From positions 3,033,827 to 3,097,826 of the forward strand of contig NZ_CP042913.1 of NCBI RefSeq assembly GCF_008065115.1: a stretch of DNA of 64,000 nt, given 5' to 3'. The notes under the pieces were generated by a model. That model was not told where the DNA came from. It worked only from the letters and a program-made list of their open reading frames with translations, and did no database searches. The DNA is from Bythopirellula goksoeyrii. Its GTDB lineage: Bacteria; Planctomycetota; Planctomycetia; Pirellulales; Lacipirellulaceae. The position numbers were made by a program, and so were the translations under genes. The stretch's first letter is position 1. Every line of letters starts with the position of its first letter. Shown here piece after piece: positions 1 through 9,217 of the stretch.

Positions 1-401
1 GGTTGGCCCTTTCGCTCGGCAGTGAGATCGGCGAGTTTTAGTTTGGCTCGCTCGAGTCGCGATGGCTCAGGATCGGCAACGTTCATACTCGCTTCCGCTT
101 TGAGCAGGACTACCAGTGGCGTGGCATCGTCGGCAAAGGGGTTAGGCGCCAGCCGCCAGGTCGGACCCGCGATTGCTACAACCGTCAACAGCCAAGCAGC
201 CAACAATTGAGCTTTGGTTGCCCGCAAGTTGGCTTCCTTTCCTACTACGAGTGCAGAAAGTAGCTCTGGATCGATTTGTTGACGCCAACCTTGCAACGGA
301 TCGGTCTTTCGCTGCCAGAGCCACCACAGGCCGATTGCCAATAGCGCCAGCAGCAGCCAGGCGGGGCGGAGGAAATGGAAATTTGTGAGTAGCCCACTCA
401 T
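1..401 (-). CDS. BatB-like VWA membrane protein, partial
   Basis: Its 3' end lies beyond the left edge; 133 codons are visible. The product begins MSGLLTNFHFLRPAWLLLAL, the usual BatB start with a first membrane helix, followed by a second helix near residues 65-80. The VWA domain then begins with VVLLKAEASMNVADPEPSRL. The phrase PSRLERAK is typical of BatB, but the metal-binding DxSxS motif is replaced by KAEAS, so this copy probably cannot bind metal in the standard way. Its ATG overlaps the TGA of the upstream VWA gene by four bases (ATGA), so translation is probably coupled. By family knowledge it works with the MoxR ATPase and the second VWA protein at the inner membrane in envelope stress or complex assembly. 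Confidence 0.85.
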   Translation of the reverse strand, partial: MSGLLTNFHFLRPAWLLLALLAIGLWWLWQRKTDPLQGWRQQIDPELLSALVVGKEANLRATKAQLLAAWLLTVVAIAGPTWRLAPNPFADDATPLVVLLKAEASMNVADPEPSRLERAKLKLADLTAERKGQ

Positions 402-1435
402 GTGACCACCTCCAGTTTGCCCGAGAGTGGGTCAACACGAACGAGTTTGTTCTTAGCTATCGGTGCGGCTAGTTTCGCTCTGTTGATTAGTTGAAGTCCT
501 TTGGCTACGAGCGAGAACAGCAGTGCGGCAAGCAGGGGCCAATAGTAGAGATCCCGCCGCGGACGATGACTCACTTCGCTGATTTTCCGGGTTTCGATTT
601 TATCGAGTTCGTCGTAAATGTGGCTTAGTGCCTCACGGTCGGCTGCGAAGAAATACTTGCCACCGGCAGTGGTTGCAACATCGCGGAGAGTTTGTTCATC
701 GAGTTTCTCTTCGCCGACAGTTTGTGGATCACCGATCGCGACGGTGTGGATACGGATGTCGCGCTCCTTGGCCACCCTGGCGGCTTCCACAGGGGGCACT
801 TGGCTGGCCGTGTCATTCCCATCCGTGAGCGCGATGATCGTTTCGACTGGGGCGTCACTGTTCTCGAACAGATTGATTCCAAGCCCGATTGCATCTCCCA
901 GGGCAGTGCGAGGTCCCGCCATCCCAACCGAGGTTTCATCGAGCAAGCTCCTCACGAGTTTCAGATCCGTGGAAAAGGGCGCTTGCAGAAACGGCGCACT
1001 CCCGAATACGACCAACCCAACGCGATCCCCCTGGCGGTGGATCAAAAAGTCACCCACTACCTGTTTTACTGCCGTCAGGCGGTCGGTTTTCATTCCTTCC
1101 TTGTCGACGAAATCCTCGTGGTCCATCGACCCCGAGAGATCGACCAGCAGCAATAGATCGCGCGTCGGCACGGTCTTCTCGATCGGTGGCTCAAGCCATT
1201 GGGGCTTAGCCAGGGCGGTCACGATCAGCAACCAGACTAAGCCGGTTGCAATGAGTTTTCCCCATCTGCGAGTAATCTGTTCGACTCCGCCGCCACCAGA
1301 ACTTGCCGACTTGATGCGCTTCCCGAAGGGAACCCTGACCGCCAAGCTCGGGACCGGTGGTTGAGGTACCAATTTCACCAGAATCCAAGGCAACGGTACC
1401 AGCAAGAACATCCAGGGATGAGAAAGGATTAACAT
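398..1435 (-). CDS. BatA-like VWA domain membrane protein
   Basis: A 345-residue protein starting MLILSHPWMFLLVPLPW, with membrane helices near residues 8-20 and 60-75 and a third near the C-terminus (YYWPLLAALLFSLVAKGL). The VWA domain has an intact MIDAS: DLSGS at 99-103 and a later ALTDGND loop. I place the start at ATG 1435, one base after the TGA of the preceding gene, not at the longer upstream frame, which would overlap that gene. It belongs to the moxR-DUF58-DUF4381-VWA-VWA operon. In Bat systems such proteins are membrane-anchored partners of a MoxR AAA+ ATPase; the substrate is unknown. Confidence 0.9.
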   Translation of the reverse strand: MLILSHPWMFLLVPLPWILVKLVPQPPVPSLAVRVPFGKRIKSASSGGGGVEQITRRWGKLIATGLVWLLIVTALAKPQWLEPPIEKTVPTRDLLLLVDLSGSMDHEDFVDKEGMKTDRLTAVKQVVGDFLIHRQGDRVGLVVFGSAPFLQAPFSTDLKLVRSLLDETSVGMAGPRTALGDAIGLGINLFENSDAPVETIIALTDGNDTASQVPPVEAARVAKERDIRIHTVAIGDPQTVGEEKLDEQTLRDVATTAGGKYFFAADREALSHIYDELDKIETRKISEVSHRPRRDLYYWPLLAALLFSLVAKGLQLINRAKLAAPIAKNKLVRVDPLSGKLEVVT

Positions 1436-1436
1436 G

Positions 1437-1898
1437 TCAGCTAGAATTACTATCGCAAATTTGGTGGTGTTCAATCCAATGCGCAGTGTAGTCGCGAAGC
1501 ATCTCCTCCGATCCAGTCGGAGGCTGAGCGATATAGGGTCCAGAAACTAACAGACGACGGATATCGGAAGGGGTCTCTTCAGGAGATCTTTCGTAGAGCC
1601 AGTTTACCCAGTTGTCGCCCGTCATTGCTGCGATGGTATTTCTCGGTGTAAATGCCAGCGCACAACGCCTGAGGATTTCACAGATCGCGGCGACGTCTTC
1701 CGCGGATTCAAGATCACGTAGGGCTTCGCGGCGGTACGCATTGGCCTGCCAACGTTTCCATAGCGTGTAGCCAATGTAGCTTGCCAGCGCCAGTATCGCC
1801 ACGATCAGAACCCACCAGCCTAATGCCAGCGGCCAGGCAGCCACCTCGGGTGGCAACTCGATGTCGTGCAAGCGATCTAGGTTGGTGTCGTCGTCCAT
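1437..1898 (-). CDS. DUF4381 family membrane protein
   Basis: A 153-residue protein starting MDDDTNLDRLHDIELPPEVA, with one membrane helix (WPLALGWWVLIVAILALASY) and a cytosolic tail containing YRREALRDLE and GDNWVNWLYER. This layout and the phrase HDIELPPEV fit DUF4381, a regular member of MoxR/VWA operons. The ATG overlaps the TAA of the DUF58 gene by one base (TAATG), and the next gene starts just past its stop, so the order points to tight translational coupling. The reading frame continues upstream of this ATG, but that part lies inside the DUF58 gene. Its molecular role is not known; from context it is an accessory subunit of the VWA complex. Confidence 0.85.
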   Translation of the reverse strand: MDDDTNLDRLHDIELPPEVAAWPLALGWWVLIVAILALASYIGYTLWKRWQANAYRREALRDLESAEDVAAICEILRRCALAFTPRNTIAAMTGDNWVNWLYERSPEETPSDIRRLLVSGPYIAQPPTGSEEMLRDYTAHWIEHHQICDSNSS

Positions 1899-2818
1899 TA
1901 GTGCGTAGCAGAGTGTCGGCCGAACAGGTCGCGTAGTTGGTCTGCGATGGGAAAGGCGGTGGAGATGGGCATGATGGGAATTCGGAGACCCCGGAAAATA
2001 GTCATCCATCGGTCTAGAATTTCCGTGAACGAATGCTGGAAAGCTTCTTCAAAAAACGTTCCGAGCGGCAACTCAAACTGCTCCTTACCACTTGCCGCCA
2101 CCATCCCGGGTTGCGACTGGAGCGAGGCTCCCAGGGGATCGTAAACAGCGGCGATCAAGACATCGTTGTGAGCTTGCAGCAGCGTAGTGAGTCGCTGGGT
2201 TTCTTGGTCTGCTCCATTCAAGTCGCTGATCAACACCACCAAGTAGTCGTGCTTTGCAAATCGAAGGGCCGAATTGAGAGCGTCGTTGAGCGATGTATTT
2301 CCGGTCGGTGGTTCCTTGCTAGCGAGCAGTTGGTTTTGTCGTGCGATCTCATTCAGCAAGTGCAACACGCGTGTCTGACTCCGATGGGGACGCACTTCGA
2401 CCATCGCAGCATCGTTGAATACGATTCCGCCCACACGGTCTCCGGTACGCAATGTCCTCCAAGCAGCCAGTGCTGCGAGTTCCGCCGCCGCGACCGATTT
2501 CATGCACCGCCGACTCCCAAAGAACATCGTGCTACGCTGATCAACCAGCAGCAGAACAGGCCGTTCGCGTTCTTCGCTGTAGACGCGAACCTGTGTCTCG
2601 CGGAGTCGAGCGGTGGCTTTCCAATCGATCGAGCGGATGTCGTCGCCTTGTTGGTAGCGGCGCAATTCCTCGAAGGAGAGGCCGCGTCCGCGAAGACGCG
2701 AAGCGTGGCGCCCTGCGAGCAAGGATGTCACGGGCTGTCGGGGGAGAAACGAGTATCCGTGAGCTTTCGCTTTAAGGCGAACCATGTCTTCCAGCGTGAT
2801 CGTTGTCTGGCCAGCCAT
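1898..2818 (-). CDS. DUF58 domain protein (VWA-like)
   Basis: A 306-residue soluble protein. The DUF58 signature is clear: GRGLSFEELRRYQQGDDIRS followed by IDWKATARL near residues 45-75. The VWA-like core follows (RPVLLLVDQRSTMFFGS) with DQRST in place of a classical DxSxS motif. The start MAGQTTITLEDMVRLKAKAH at 2818 lies 10 bases after the moxR stop; a longer frame would overlap moxR. DUF58 proteins are almost always partners of MoxR ATPases, and the gene order here supports that. Biochemical function is not established. Confidence 0.9.
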   Translation of the reverse strand: MAGQTTITLEDMVRLKAKAHGYSFLPRQPVTSLLAGRHASRLRGRGLSFEELRRYQQGDDIRSIDWKATARLRETQVRVYSEERERPVLLLVDQRSTMFFGSRRCMKSVAAAELAALAAWRTLRTGDRVGGIVFNDAAMVEVRPHRSQTRVLHLLNEIARQNQLLASKEPPTGNTSLNDALNSALRFAKHDYLVVLISDLNGADQETQRLTTLLQAHNDVLIAAVYDPLGASLQSQPGMVAASGKEQFELPLGTFFEEAFQHSFTEILDRWMTIFRGLRIPIMPISTAFPIADQLRDLFGRHSATH

Positions 2819-2828
2819 CAGGTTTCGT

Positions 2829-3788
2829 TCACACGGGGACCACGGCTTCAAGGAGTTTTTCGACAACGTCGTTGCGCGTCTTGCCAATGGCTTCGGCTTC
2901 GTAGCTCAAATGGAGTCGATGCGCTAAACAGGCAGGAGCAACCGCTCGAATATTCTCAGGAGAGACAAAATCCTGGTCGTGCAACCAGGCGTGAGCACGG
3001 GCAGCGGCATCCAGGGCGATTGTACCCCGCGGACTGGCACCAAGGCGGATCCATTTTTCCAGGTCACCGCCGTAGCGCTGCGGTTCTCGACTGGCGATCA
3101 CTAGATCGACCATGTACTTCTCAGCAGCGTCGGCCACATGGATCGAGCCAACTTCCTTGCGCGCCGCAAAGATGAGGTCTTGCTCGATCTTCGGTGGGGG
3201 CTCGGCAGCGTTGCCCGTTTTCTCTGCACGCACGAGACGCATGATCGCCGCTTCGTCTGCAGCGGGAGGATAGGGGACGTTCACATAAAGTAGAAAGCGA
3301 TCCATCTGCGCTTCGGGCAGCGGGTAGGTCCCCTCTTGCTCGATCGGGTTCTGAGTTGCTAGCACCAGGAACAAGGCTGGCAGATTGTGAGTTTTTCCAG
3401 CCACGGTGACCTGGCGTTCCTCCATCGCCTCCAGAAGCGCCGCCTGTACCTTGGCAGGAGCACGGTTGATCTCATCAGCCAAGATCAGATTGCCGAAGAT
3501 GGGGCCCTGTTGGAATTCAAAGGTGCCATTTTGTTCGCGATAGATTTCCGAGCCGGTAACGTCGGATGGCAGCAAATCGGGTGTGAACTGCACCCGACTA
3601 AAATCACTATTCACCAGGTTGGATAGCGTCTTGATCGAACGCGTCTTGGCTACCCCGGGTAGGCCTTCCATGAGGACGTGGCCATTTGCGAGCAGTGCCA
3701 GGAGCATTCGTTCGACAACCGTCTCCTGACCAATGATCGCCTCGTTCATGGCAATTTGGATCTGATTGATTGCTTCGCGAGGAGTCAT
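2829..3788 (-). CDS. MoxR-family AAA+ ATPase
   Basis: A 319-residue protein with all AAA+ elements of the MoxR family: Walker A GLPGVAKT at residues 42-49, Walker B LILADEINRA at 101-110, sensor phrase LVLATQNPIEQEGTYPLPEA, and the arginine-containing EAQMDRFLLYV. By family knowledge it uses ATP to remodel or load cofactors into a partner complex, here most likely the VWA proteins encoded downstream. It is the first gene of the operon that runs to the left edge. A perfect 19-bp palindrome at 3830-3848, 42 bases upstream of the ATG, is a candidate operator. Confidence 0.95.
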   Translation of the reverse strand: MTPREAINQIQIAMNEAIIGQETVVERMLLALLANGHVLMEGLPGVAKTRSIKTLSNLVNSDFSRVQFTPDLLPSDVTGSEIYREQNGTFEFQQGPIFGNLILADEINRAPAKVQAALLEAMEERQVTVAGKTHNLPALFLVLATQNPIEQEGTYPLPEAQMDRFLLYVNVPYPPAADEAAIMRLVRAEKTGNAAEPPPKIEQDLIFAARKEVGSIHVADAAEKYMVDLVIASREPQRYGGDLEKWIRLGASPRGTIALDAAARAHAWLHDQDFVSPENIRAVAPACLAHRLHLSYEAEAIGKTRNDVVEKLLEAVVPV

Positions 3789-3829
3789 CTAAATACCACG
3801 GACTCTATGAAAAACTAAGAAACTAGCAG

Positions 3830-3848
3830 TCCGTGATAGTATCACGGA
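3830..3848. promoter_or_regulatory. 19-bp perfect palindrome upstream of moxR
   Basis: TCCGTGATA-G-TATCACGGA is a perfect palindrome with a one-base centre, 42 bases before the moxR start codon. Its position suits an operator for a dimeric regulator of the moxR operon. It has no T-run and is separate from the adjacent sulfatase terminator. Function is inferred. Confidence 0.5.
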
Positions 3849-3865
3849 TAGCAGAAATAAAAAAT

Positions 3866-3904
3866 GGGCCAGAACGATTGGGAAACCCCGTGCCGTTCTG
3901 GCCC
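3866..3904 (-). terminator. Rho-independent terminator of sulfatase gene
   Basis: An 11-bp stem, GGGCCAGAACG paired with CGTTCTGGCCC, with a 17-base loop. Read on the minus strand it is followed by a T-rich run (ATTTTTTATTT). It lies 28 bases downstream of the minus-strand sulfatase stop, as expected for an intrinsic terminator. Confidence 0.8.
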
Positions 3905-3931
3905 TGATTGAGTGGTAGAAACAATCGAGTC

Positions 3932-5476
3932 CTATTTGGTAGCTTCTGAGAGCTTCCTCATCACATCATCAAGGTTGAAACTCGAAGGCTCCTGGCGTGG
4001 TGGAAAATCTTGAAACGTTTTCAAGAAATTTCCTGTAAACTGCTGGGCAGGGACCAATAAGAACGCATGGTCCAGCAGCCAATCGTAATAAGTATTCGAA
4101 GTGATATTGGCCTGCTCATAAGGATCCGCCCTTAAGTCGAACATCAAGGGAAGTCTCAGCGGAGTAAAAGGCTCGGCCCAAACTTTCAGGGTGCCCGGTA
4201 CTCGTTGTTCCAGGAAAACGAGTTTCCAGTTCTCAAAGCGCAACCCGACAATCTGACCATCGTCATTGAAGTAGAAGAATTCCTTGCGTGGAGACTTCTC
4301 TTCTTTGCCAGTGAGATAAGGCAAAATATTGTAGCCATCCAGGTGGACTTTGAAGGATTTTCCAGCGGCCTGATAGCCCTGCTTGAGTTTCTCTTTGATG
4401 TCTGTATCTCCAACCGCCGCCAGAAACGTCGGCAACCAGTCGAGACCACTTACGATTTCATTGGAAACGCTTCCCGCCTTGATTTTTCCAGGCCAACGGA
4501 TCATTGCCGGTACGCGGAAAGCACCTTCCCAGTTGGAGTTTTTCTCATTACGGAAAGGACTCAATCCAGCATCTGGCCAACTATTCTTGTGGGGGCCATT
4601 GTCTGTCGTGTAGAGCACAATGGTATTGTCAGCGATGCCGAGTTCATCGAGCTTTTTAAGCAACTTGCCAACGTCACCATCGTGTTCGAGCATGCCGTCT
4701 GCATACTCGGTCCGGGCGGTCAGGCCAGGCTCGTCGCGTAGTGAGTCTCGCACATGCGTACGGAAGTGCATTCGAGTGGCATTCCACCAGCAGAAGAAAG
4801 GCTTGTCGGCCTTCACCTGACGCTCGATGAAGTCGACGGCTGCATCAGAAGTTTCGTCATCGACGGTCTCCATCCGCTTCTTAGTAAGCGGACCAGTATC
4901 TTCGATTTTACCGTCCGCCGTTGAATGGATGACGCCACGAGGGCCGAACTTCTTGCGAAATTCAGGGTCTTGTGGATAGTTGCGGTTCTCAGGTTCTTCT
5001 TCGGCATTGAGGTGATAGAGATTGCCAAAGAACTCATCGAATCCGTGATTGGAAGGCAAGAATTCATCCTTATCACCCAGGTGATTCTTACCAAACTGAC
5101 CAGTCGCATAGCCATGAGGCTTTAGCAATTCGGCGACTGTGGGATCTTCTTTCTGTAAGCCGAGGTCGGCTCCAGGTAACCCAACCTTGGAAAGACCTGT
5201 GCGGTAAGTGCACTGTCCTGTGAGAAATGTCGAGCGGCCTGCCGTGCAACTCTGCTCGGCATAGTAATCGGTGAAGATCATGCCGTCTCTGGCAATGCTA
5301 TCGATATTCGGTGTGCGATAGCCGACCAGTCCCATGGTGTAGGCAGAGACGTTCGTCTGCCCAATGTCGTCGCCAAAGATCACGAGGATGTTCGGCTTGC
5401 TGTCCTGCTGAGCATGAAGGTTGGCTGCCAGCAGCAGCAAGCTCAGCACAGTGAGAGAATTCAGTATTTTTCTCAT
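3932..5476 (-). CDS. secreted arylsulfatase (CxAxR type)
   Basis: A 514-residue type I sulfatase with signal peptide MRKILNSLTVLSLLLLAANL ending HAQ. The metal ligands DD are at 36-37 (VIFGDDIGQ), the formylglycine motif is C77-T-A-G-R81 (QSCTAGRSTFLTGQ), and GKNHLGD and TTDNGPHKN carry the usual Lys/His and Asp/Asn active-site residues. It needs conversion of Cys77 to formylglycine. The C-terminal part includes LPLMFDLRADPYEQANITSN, common in planctomycete sulfatases. It should hydrolyse sulfate esters in the periplasm or outside the cell; the substrate cannot be read from the sequence. A strong terminator follows, and it stands alone as a transcription unit. Confidence 0.93.
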   Translation of the reverse strand: MRKILNSLTVLSLLLLAANLHAQQDSKPNILVIFGDDIGQTNVSAYTMGLVGYRTPNIDSIARDGMIFTDYYAEQSCTAGRSTFLTGQCTYRTGLSKVGLPGADLGLQKEDPTVAELLKPHGYATGQFGKNHLGDKDEFLPSNHGFDEFFGNLYHLNAEEEPENRNYPQDPEFRKKFGPRGVIHSTADGKIEDTGPLTKKRMETVDDETSDAAVDFIERQVKADKPFFCWWNATRMHFRTHVRDSLRDEPGLTARTEYADGMLEHDGDVGKLLKKLDELGIADNTIVLYTTDNGPHKNSWPDAGLSPFRNEKNSNWEGAFRVPAMIRWPGKIKAGSVSNEIVSGLDWLPTFLAAVGDTDIKEKLKQGYQAAGKSFKVHLDGYNILPYLTGKEEKSPRKEFFYFNDDGQIVGLRFENWKLVFLEQRVPGTLKVWAEPFTPLRLPLMFDLRADPYEQANITSNTYYDWLLDHAFLLVPAQQFTGNFLKTFQDFPPRQEPSSFNLDDVMRKLSEATK

Positions 5477-5716
5477 GTCGATTCTCCGAAGTTAATGTAG
5501 AAAAGTCCCAAGAGACAAGAGAATGTTATCATTTTCTCCACGCAATGCAATTTATCCCAGGAGGAAAATCGGACTTTTTTAGCAACAGAAATCGATAGGC
5601 ACCTTAAAAGGATTTCTATCGACAAGAGCAATATGAAGATTGTGTTGCGAAACCTCGACAGCAGTAGAATCCGCTTCTTCGTCCGGTTTCATCGTTTGTA
5701 ATACCTTTTCATATCA

Positions 5717-6370
5717 TCACTTGTGAAGTGTTACGTTCATGGTCACTATGTCGTCTGTGAATTCTAAGGGAGCTCGATCAAAATAGTCGCGAGAAACCGG
5801 CGAGCCGAGATCGATACCGACATCGAACGTCTCACTGGCACTGAAAGCCGAGGGGACTGAACGCTTGGTTGTTATGTTGGCGACATTTTGTCCATCTACA
5901 TCCATGGCCACCGTGAGTGGTGCGCCTGGCTTCTCAAGTATTGTGTCGATGACGATAGTATGCTTCCCAGCTGCAAGGGGTATCTCGGATCGGACAATGT
6001 ACCGCTCGATGATGAACAGGATGTATTCGAAGACCAAGTAGCCATCGTCCAGATAGCAAGTCAGACTGCCAGCTGCGCCGCCGAGTGCGTACAGCACACC
6101 GTTGGCATGTTCGTCGACTTCCAACTCGATAGTGACATGATTGCTTTTCTTGCCCAGACTCGGTGCTGTGAACTCTGGCATGCGACAAGTCCCGCCGGCC
6201 AGCGATCGAAGGGACCCGCAGGGTTAATCTCCATTTCCGGGGTGTTGTGCCACTTCCCAAAAATCGCTGTAGCATAGTCGTTGTCTTTTAGGGTCTTTGA
6301 AACTGGTGCGGTGCTTAGAGGGATGATCCCCGTGTAGCCAGCCATGGTCGGGAACTTCCAGAATAGTCGT
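5717..6370 (-). pseudogene. arylsulfatase remnant, frameshifted and internally deleted
   Basis: Two frames carry pieces of one long AtsA-type sulfatase. The upstream piece (about 6345 down to 6180) has [30 protein letters not shown] and WPAG, the region just after the catalytic Cys. The downstream piece (6181-5717) has [38 protein letters not shown] and DVGIDLGSPVSRDYF, the C-terminal domain of the same family. Several hundred residues between them are missing and the frame changes at the junction near 6180. No formylglycine motif remains. It is a decayed gene. Confidence 0.8.
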
Positions 6371-6422
6371 GATACAGTTCATTGCGATAGATTGGCGGCC
6401 CTGATCATAACGGTTTACCTGA

Positions 6423-7493
6423 TTATTGAATCTTCGCAGGCAAAAATTCAAAGGGTTCGGTATCTTGAAAATCCTTTGTAACGTTAGCCGAGAAGATCGC
6501 CCCATCGCTGATGGTAAGCTTCTTCACCGGGGCTGATGCTTGGAAATCCAAATCTTCCACATCGATCCAGAAAATGCTCGGGCTAAGAGTGGATTCGAAG
6601 TAGTAGCGTTTGTTCTTGTGGTCAGAGACGCTTCGCCAGCGTGTTGAGGAAATGTTCGGCTGACCAGGAGTGGAAATTCCCAAGGGAACCGAAGCATTGC
6701 GAATCACACCAAAACAGCTTGCAATAGCGTCTTCGATCTTGGCGGTCTGGGGAACTGCATTGATATAGAACGAGGCGCGGACAAAGCGATCGGCCGCGCG
6801 GTTTGTGCCGGGCAGCATGGTCGTGCCACCGATCTCCTGCCAGTATTCGTTCAGCGCAAGCTGCTTGTCGTAGATCGGTGAATTGGTCATCACTTGATAC
6901 TCCTTACCGTGGTGGATTACCAATTTACCGCCGATATACTCGAATATTGCCGAATCTCCAGTGGGGTCGGAAATAGCAAGGTGTACGGTTCCCTCGTGTC
7001 CATCCGGCGACATGACCGGTACAACATAAAAAGGCTCCTTGCGTATGGCCTCCACCGCTTCCGCGACGGAGGCGAATTGATCAAGAACATACTGCGACCA
7101 AACGGAGATGCATAGCGGTGGTCTCGCCTCGTTTGTTGTGGGCTGGGGGTATTCGGACTCAGCGAGGTAGAGCAGACTCGCGACCAGCCCTTTTTCGTTC
7201 ATGCCGTCGGCTGTGGCGGCATCGAATGCAGTGGCAATGACGCTGCCATACTTTGAAGTCCAGGTGATCGACTTGGGTCCGCAGGCACCGTTGCGATTAA
7301 TGCCTCTAGGAAAAATCCATAAGTTGGTGCCGATATCCGAAGCCCAATCCATACTGCGTACTGTGATGATGGTATCTTCCGGGCCAAGATAGACAGCGCG
7401 GGTACAAGCTTTGGCTTGAGCAGAGAACAAGGCAAAGACCAAAGCGAGGCGAAAAGCGACGTGTGTCACTTGGCAGGGATCAAGTTCATTCAT
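6423..7493 (-). CDS. secreted choloylglycine hydrolase / penicillin acylase-like amidase
   Basis: A 356-residue Ntn-hydrolase of the linear-amide C-N hydrolase family. A signal peptide (VAFRLALVFALFSAQAKA) is followed directly by Cys30 in ACTRAVYLG, so signal cleavage would expose the nucleophilic N-terminal Cys. Further family marks are VRSMDWASDIGTNLW, GMNEKGLVASLLYL, a SDPTGDSAIFEYIGG segment and VMTNSPIYDKQL. It should cleave non-peptide amide bonds such as conjugated bile acid or N-acyl substrates outside the cytoplasm. I prefer ATG 7493 to an in-frame GTG at 7508; neither has a strong Shine-Dalgarno. It sits immediately upstream of the sulfatase relic, which suggests a former catabolic pair. 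Confidence 0.85.
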   Translation of the reverse strand: MNELDPCQVTHVAFRLALVFALFSAQAKACTRAVYLGPEDTIITVRSMDWASDIGTNLWIFPRGINRNGACGPKSITWTSKYGSVIATAFDAATADGMNEKGLVASLLYLAESEYPQPTTNEARPPLCISVWSQYVLDQFASVAEAVEAIRKEPFYVVPVMSPDGHEGTVHLAISDPTGDSAIFEYIGGKLVIHHGKEYQVMTNSPIYDKQLALNEYWQEIGGTTMLPGTNRAADRFVRASFYINAVPQTAKIEDAIASCFGVIRNASVPLGISTPGQPNISSTRWRSVSDHKNKRYYFESTLSPSIFWIDVEDLDFQASAPVKKLTISDGAIFSANVTKDFQDTEPFEFLPAKIQ

Positions 7494-7744
7494 ATGAATT
7501 ACAATCACTTGCAGATTCTAGGATGGGTAGGCTCACATCACGATTTTCATCACTACCGGTCGATTGTAGTGGTATTTCCCCCAAAGTGTAGTCGTCCAAT
7601 ATGAAATATTGGGGAACAAACTTACGAGTTTCAATAGAGTTGGGAATTCACAGCGCGGTTTTGACACGATATGCGCGAGAAAAGACAATCAATGCGCGGG
7701 CCAACATGCGACTATTTGTCGCAATCAGAAGGGGACTGAATTCC

Positions 7745-9217
7745 CTAGAATGCAAATTGAATTTGCGTGCGGAACAACCAGCCGATGTCGCCGGGTGACA
7801 TGTCCAAGGAGTCAGAATTGATGGGGGCACCGTTGATGTAGGTTGCGTCTGCCGTCAGCTTGGCATGTTGATCACGGATGTACCAGGCGAATCCTCCTGC
7901 GATTTCTTCGGAGCACTCATCTGCGACACCAAGCGTTCCCGAGTTGCCATCCACACGCGACCACCGCGTTAGAAGCTCAAGTCTTCCAGGAATGACAAAC
8001 TTCCCGAGTTGAAACCAAAATCCATGATCGAACAAGTTCGGAATTGCCGCACCTTCGATATCATTAATGTAGCGGAAGTAGTATTCGAAAGTTTGCGACC
8101 ACCCTCGCCACTTGCACGAGTGATTGACCGCATAGAGATTCACGGTGTATTGATCCACACTCAATGGCAGGATCGAGGCAAGCGTCTGCCCGGAATCGAC
8201 GACGCGAATACTATCGAACTCAGTCATGCCACTTCGGTTGATCGTCGAATCGGCCCAACCAGCCCCGATTCGGGTTGCCAGAGTGTCGTGCCATTCGAAA
8301 TCGGCCAACTCACTTGATCCCCAATCGCCAATAGGAAAAGCCATGAGACGGGCAGAGTAAGCAAAGTTATCATCGAGGTTGCCGCTACTGCCGGTTTCTG
8401 CACCACCGGTCACTAAACCGTTGAAGATGGCTGTCTCCCAATACCAAGGGATAATCAATCCATCAACCGTTCCATAAAGACCCCAGGCCAAACTACGGTT
8501 CGCGTCAAAATACATACTGGACATCGACCGATCGGTGAACTCGAATTGCTTTCCTGAAAGATAGCGTGCCAGAGAATACGGAATCTTGTACTTGCCAGTC
8601 TTGAAACCGAGAGTTCCGGGCTCGTACCCCAGCCGATGGTGACCAATGTCATAGGTCATGTAATAATCCAACAGTCTCAGATTATCACCGCTACTACTAC
8701 GCCCATCTAATTGAAAAAAGTATTGAAAGTCGGGAGTGAAGGCACTACCAGAGATTACGATTCGAGCTCGTTTCAATTGGAATTGGTTCTGGTCAGGGTT
8801 CGTACCCTGCGAGTTAAACTCCGTGTGCCGCAATTGGCCCCAGCCGTTGACTCTCCAGACGAACGGTATGTCGGAGGTGTCGATGTTAAGCTGTCGCGGA
8901 CAGGCAACAACAAAGCCATCATCATACCCAGACCTCACTTCGCTCGGCCAACCGATATCGTTCGGCGTTTCATACATTGCAGGATAGGAAGCTGGAGTGA
9001 CGACCGTCGACTCCTCTGCAGTCGATGGTCTAATATCAGAAGAGTCGAGCTGAGACGGCAAGAGTTCCGTTTCGTAAATCGTGTTTTCAACTGTCGGTGG
9101 GAGCGAGATAAACTCTTGTGCGCACGTTGTTCTGAGCCATCCACCAATCGCTATTATTCCAACCAGCATGGGTGCAAACCACAATCGCTGTCGTTGGTAG
9201 GCTAATGGTGAATTCAT
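7745..9217 (-). CDS. OprO/OprP-type outer-membrane porin
   Basis: A 490-residue protein with an N-terminal signal (WFAPMLVGIIAIGGWL), then a low-complexity linker and a beta-rich region starting FVWRVNGWGQLRHTEFN. LKRARIVISGSAFTPDFQYF and YEPGTLGFKTGKYKIPYSLA match the phosphate-selective porin O/P family. The chain ends in ...IQFAF, a terminal aromatic as expected for a beta-barrel inserted by BamA. Aspartate- and tyrosine-rich strands fit a general or anion-preferring channel. The substrate is not determined; neighbouring sulfatases would suit import of released ions or oligomers. Confidence 0.85.
   Translation of the reverse strand: MNSPLAYQRQRLWFAPMLVGIIAIGGWLRTTCAQEFISLPPTVENTIYETELLPSQLDSSDIRPSTAEESTVVTPASYPAMYETPNDIGWPSEVRSGYDDGFVVACPRQLNIDTSDIPFVWRVNGWGQLRHTEFNSQGTNPDQNQFQLKRARIVISGSAFTPDFQYFFQLDGRSSSGDNLRLLDYYMTYDIGHHRLGYEPGTLGFKTGKYKIPYSLARYLSGKQFEFTDRSMSSMYFDANRSLAWGLYGTVDGLIIPWYWETAIFNGLVTGGAETGSSGNLDDNFAYSARLMAFPIGDWGSSELADFEWHDTLATRIGAGWADSTINRSGMTEFDSIRVVDSGQTLASILPLSVDQYTVNLYAVNHSCKWRGWSQTFEYYFRYINDIEGAAIPNLFDHGFWFQLGKFVIPGRLELLTRWSRVDGNSGTLGVADECSEEIAGGFAWYIRDQHAKLTADATYINGAPINSDSLDMSPGDIGWLFRTQIQFAF

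Noticed and set aside
2033-3175. Long plus-strand open frame of 380 codons
   Set aside because: It lies antisense to moxR and DUF58, which have complete families and coupled starts; its own product has no protein-like features.
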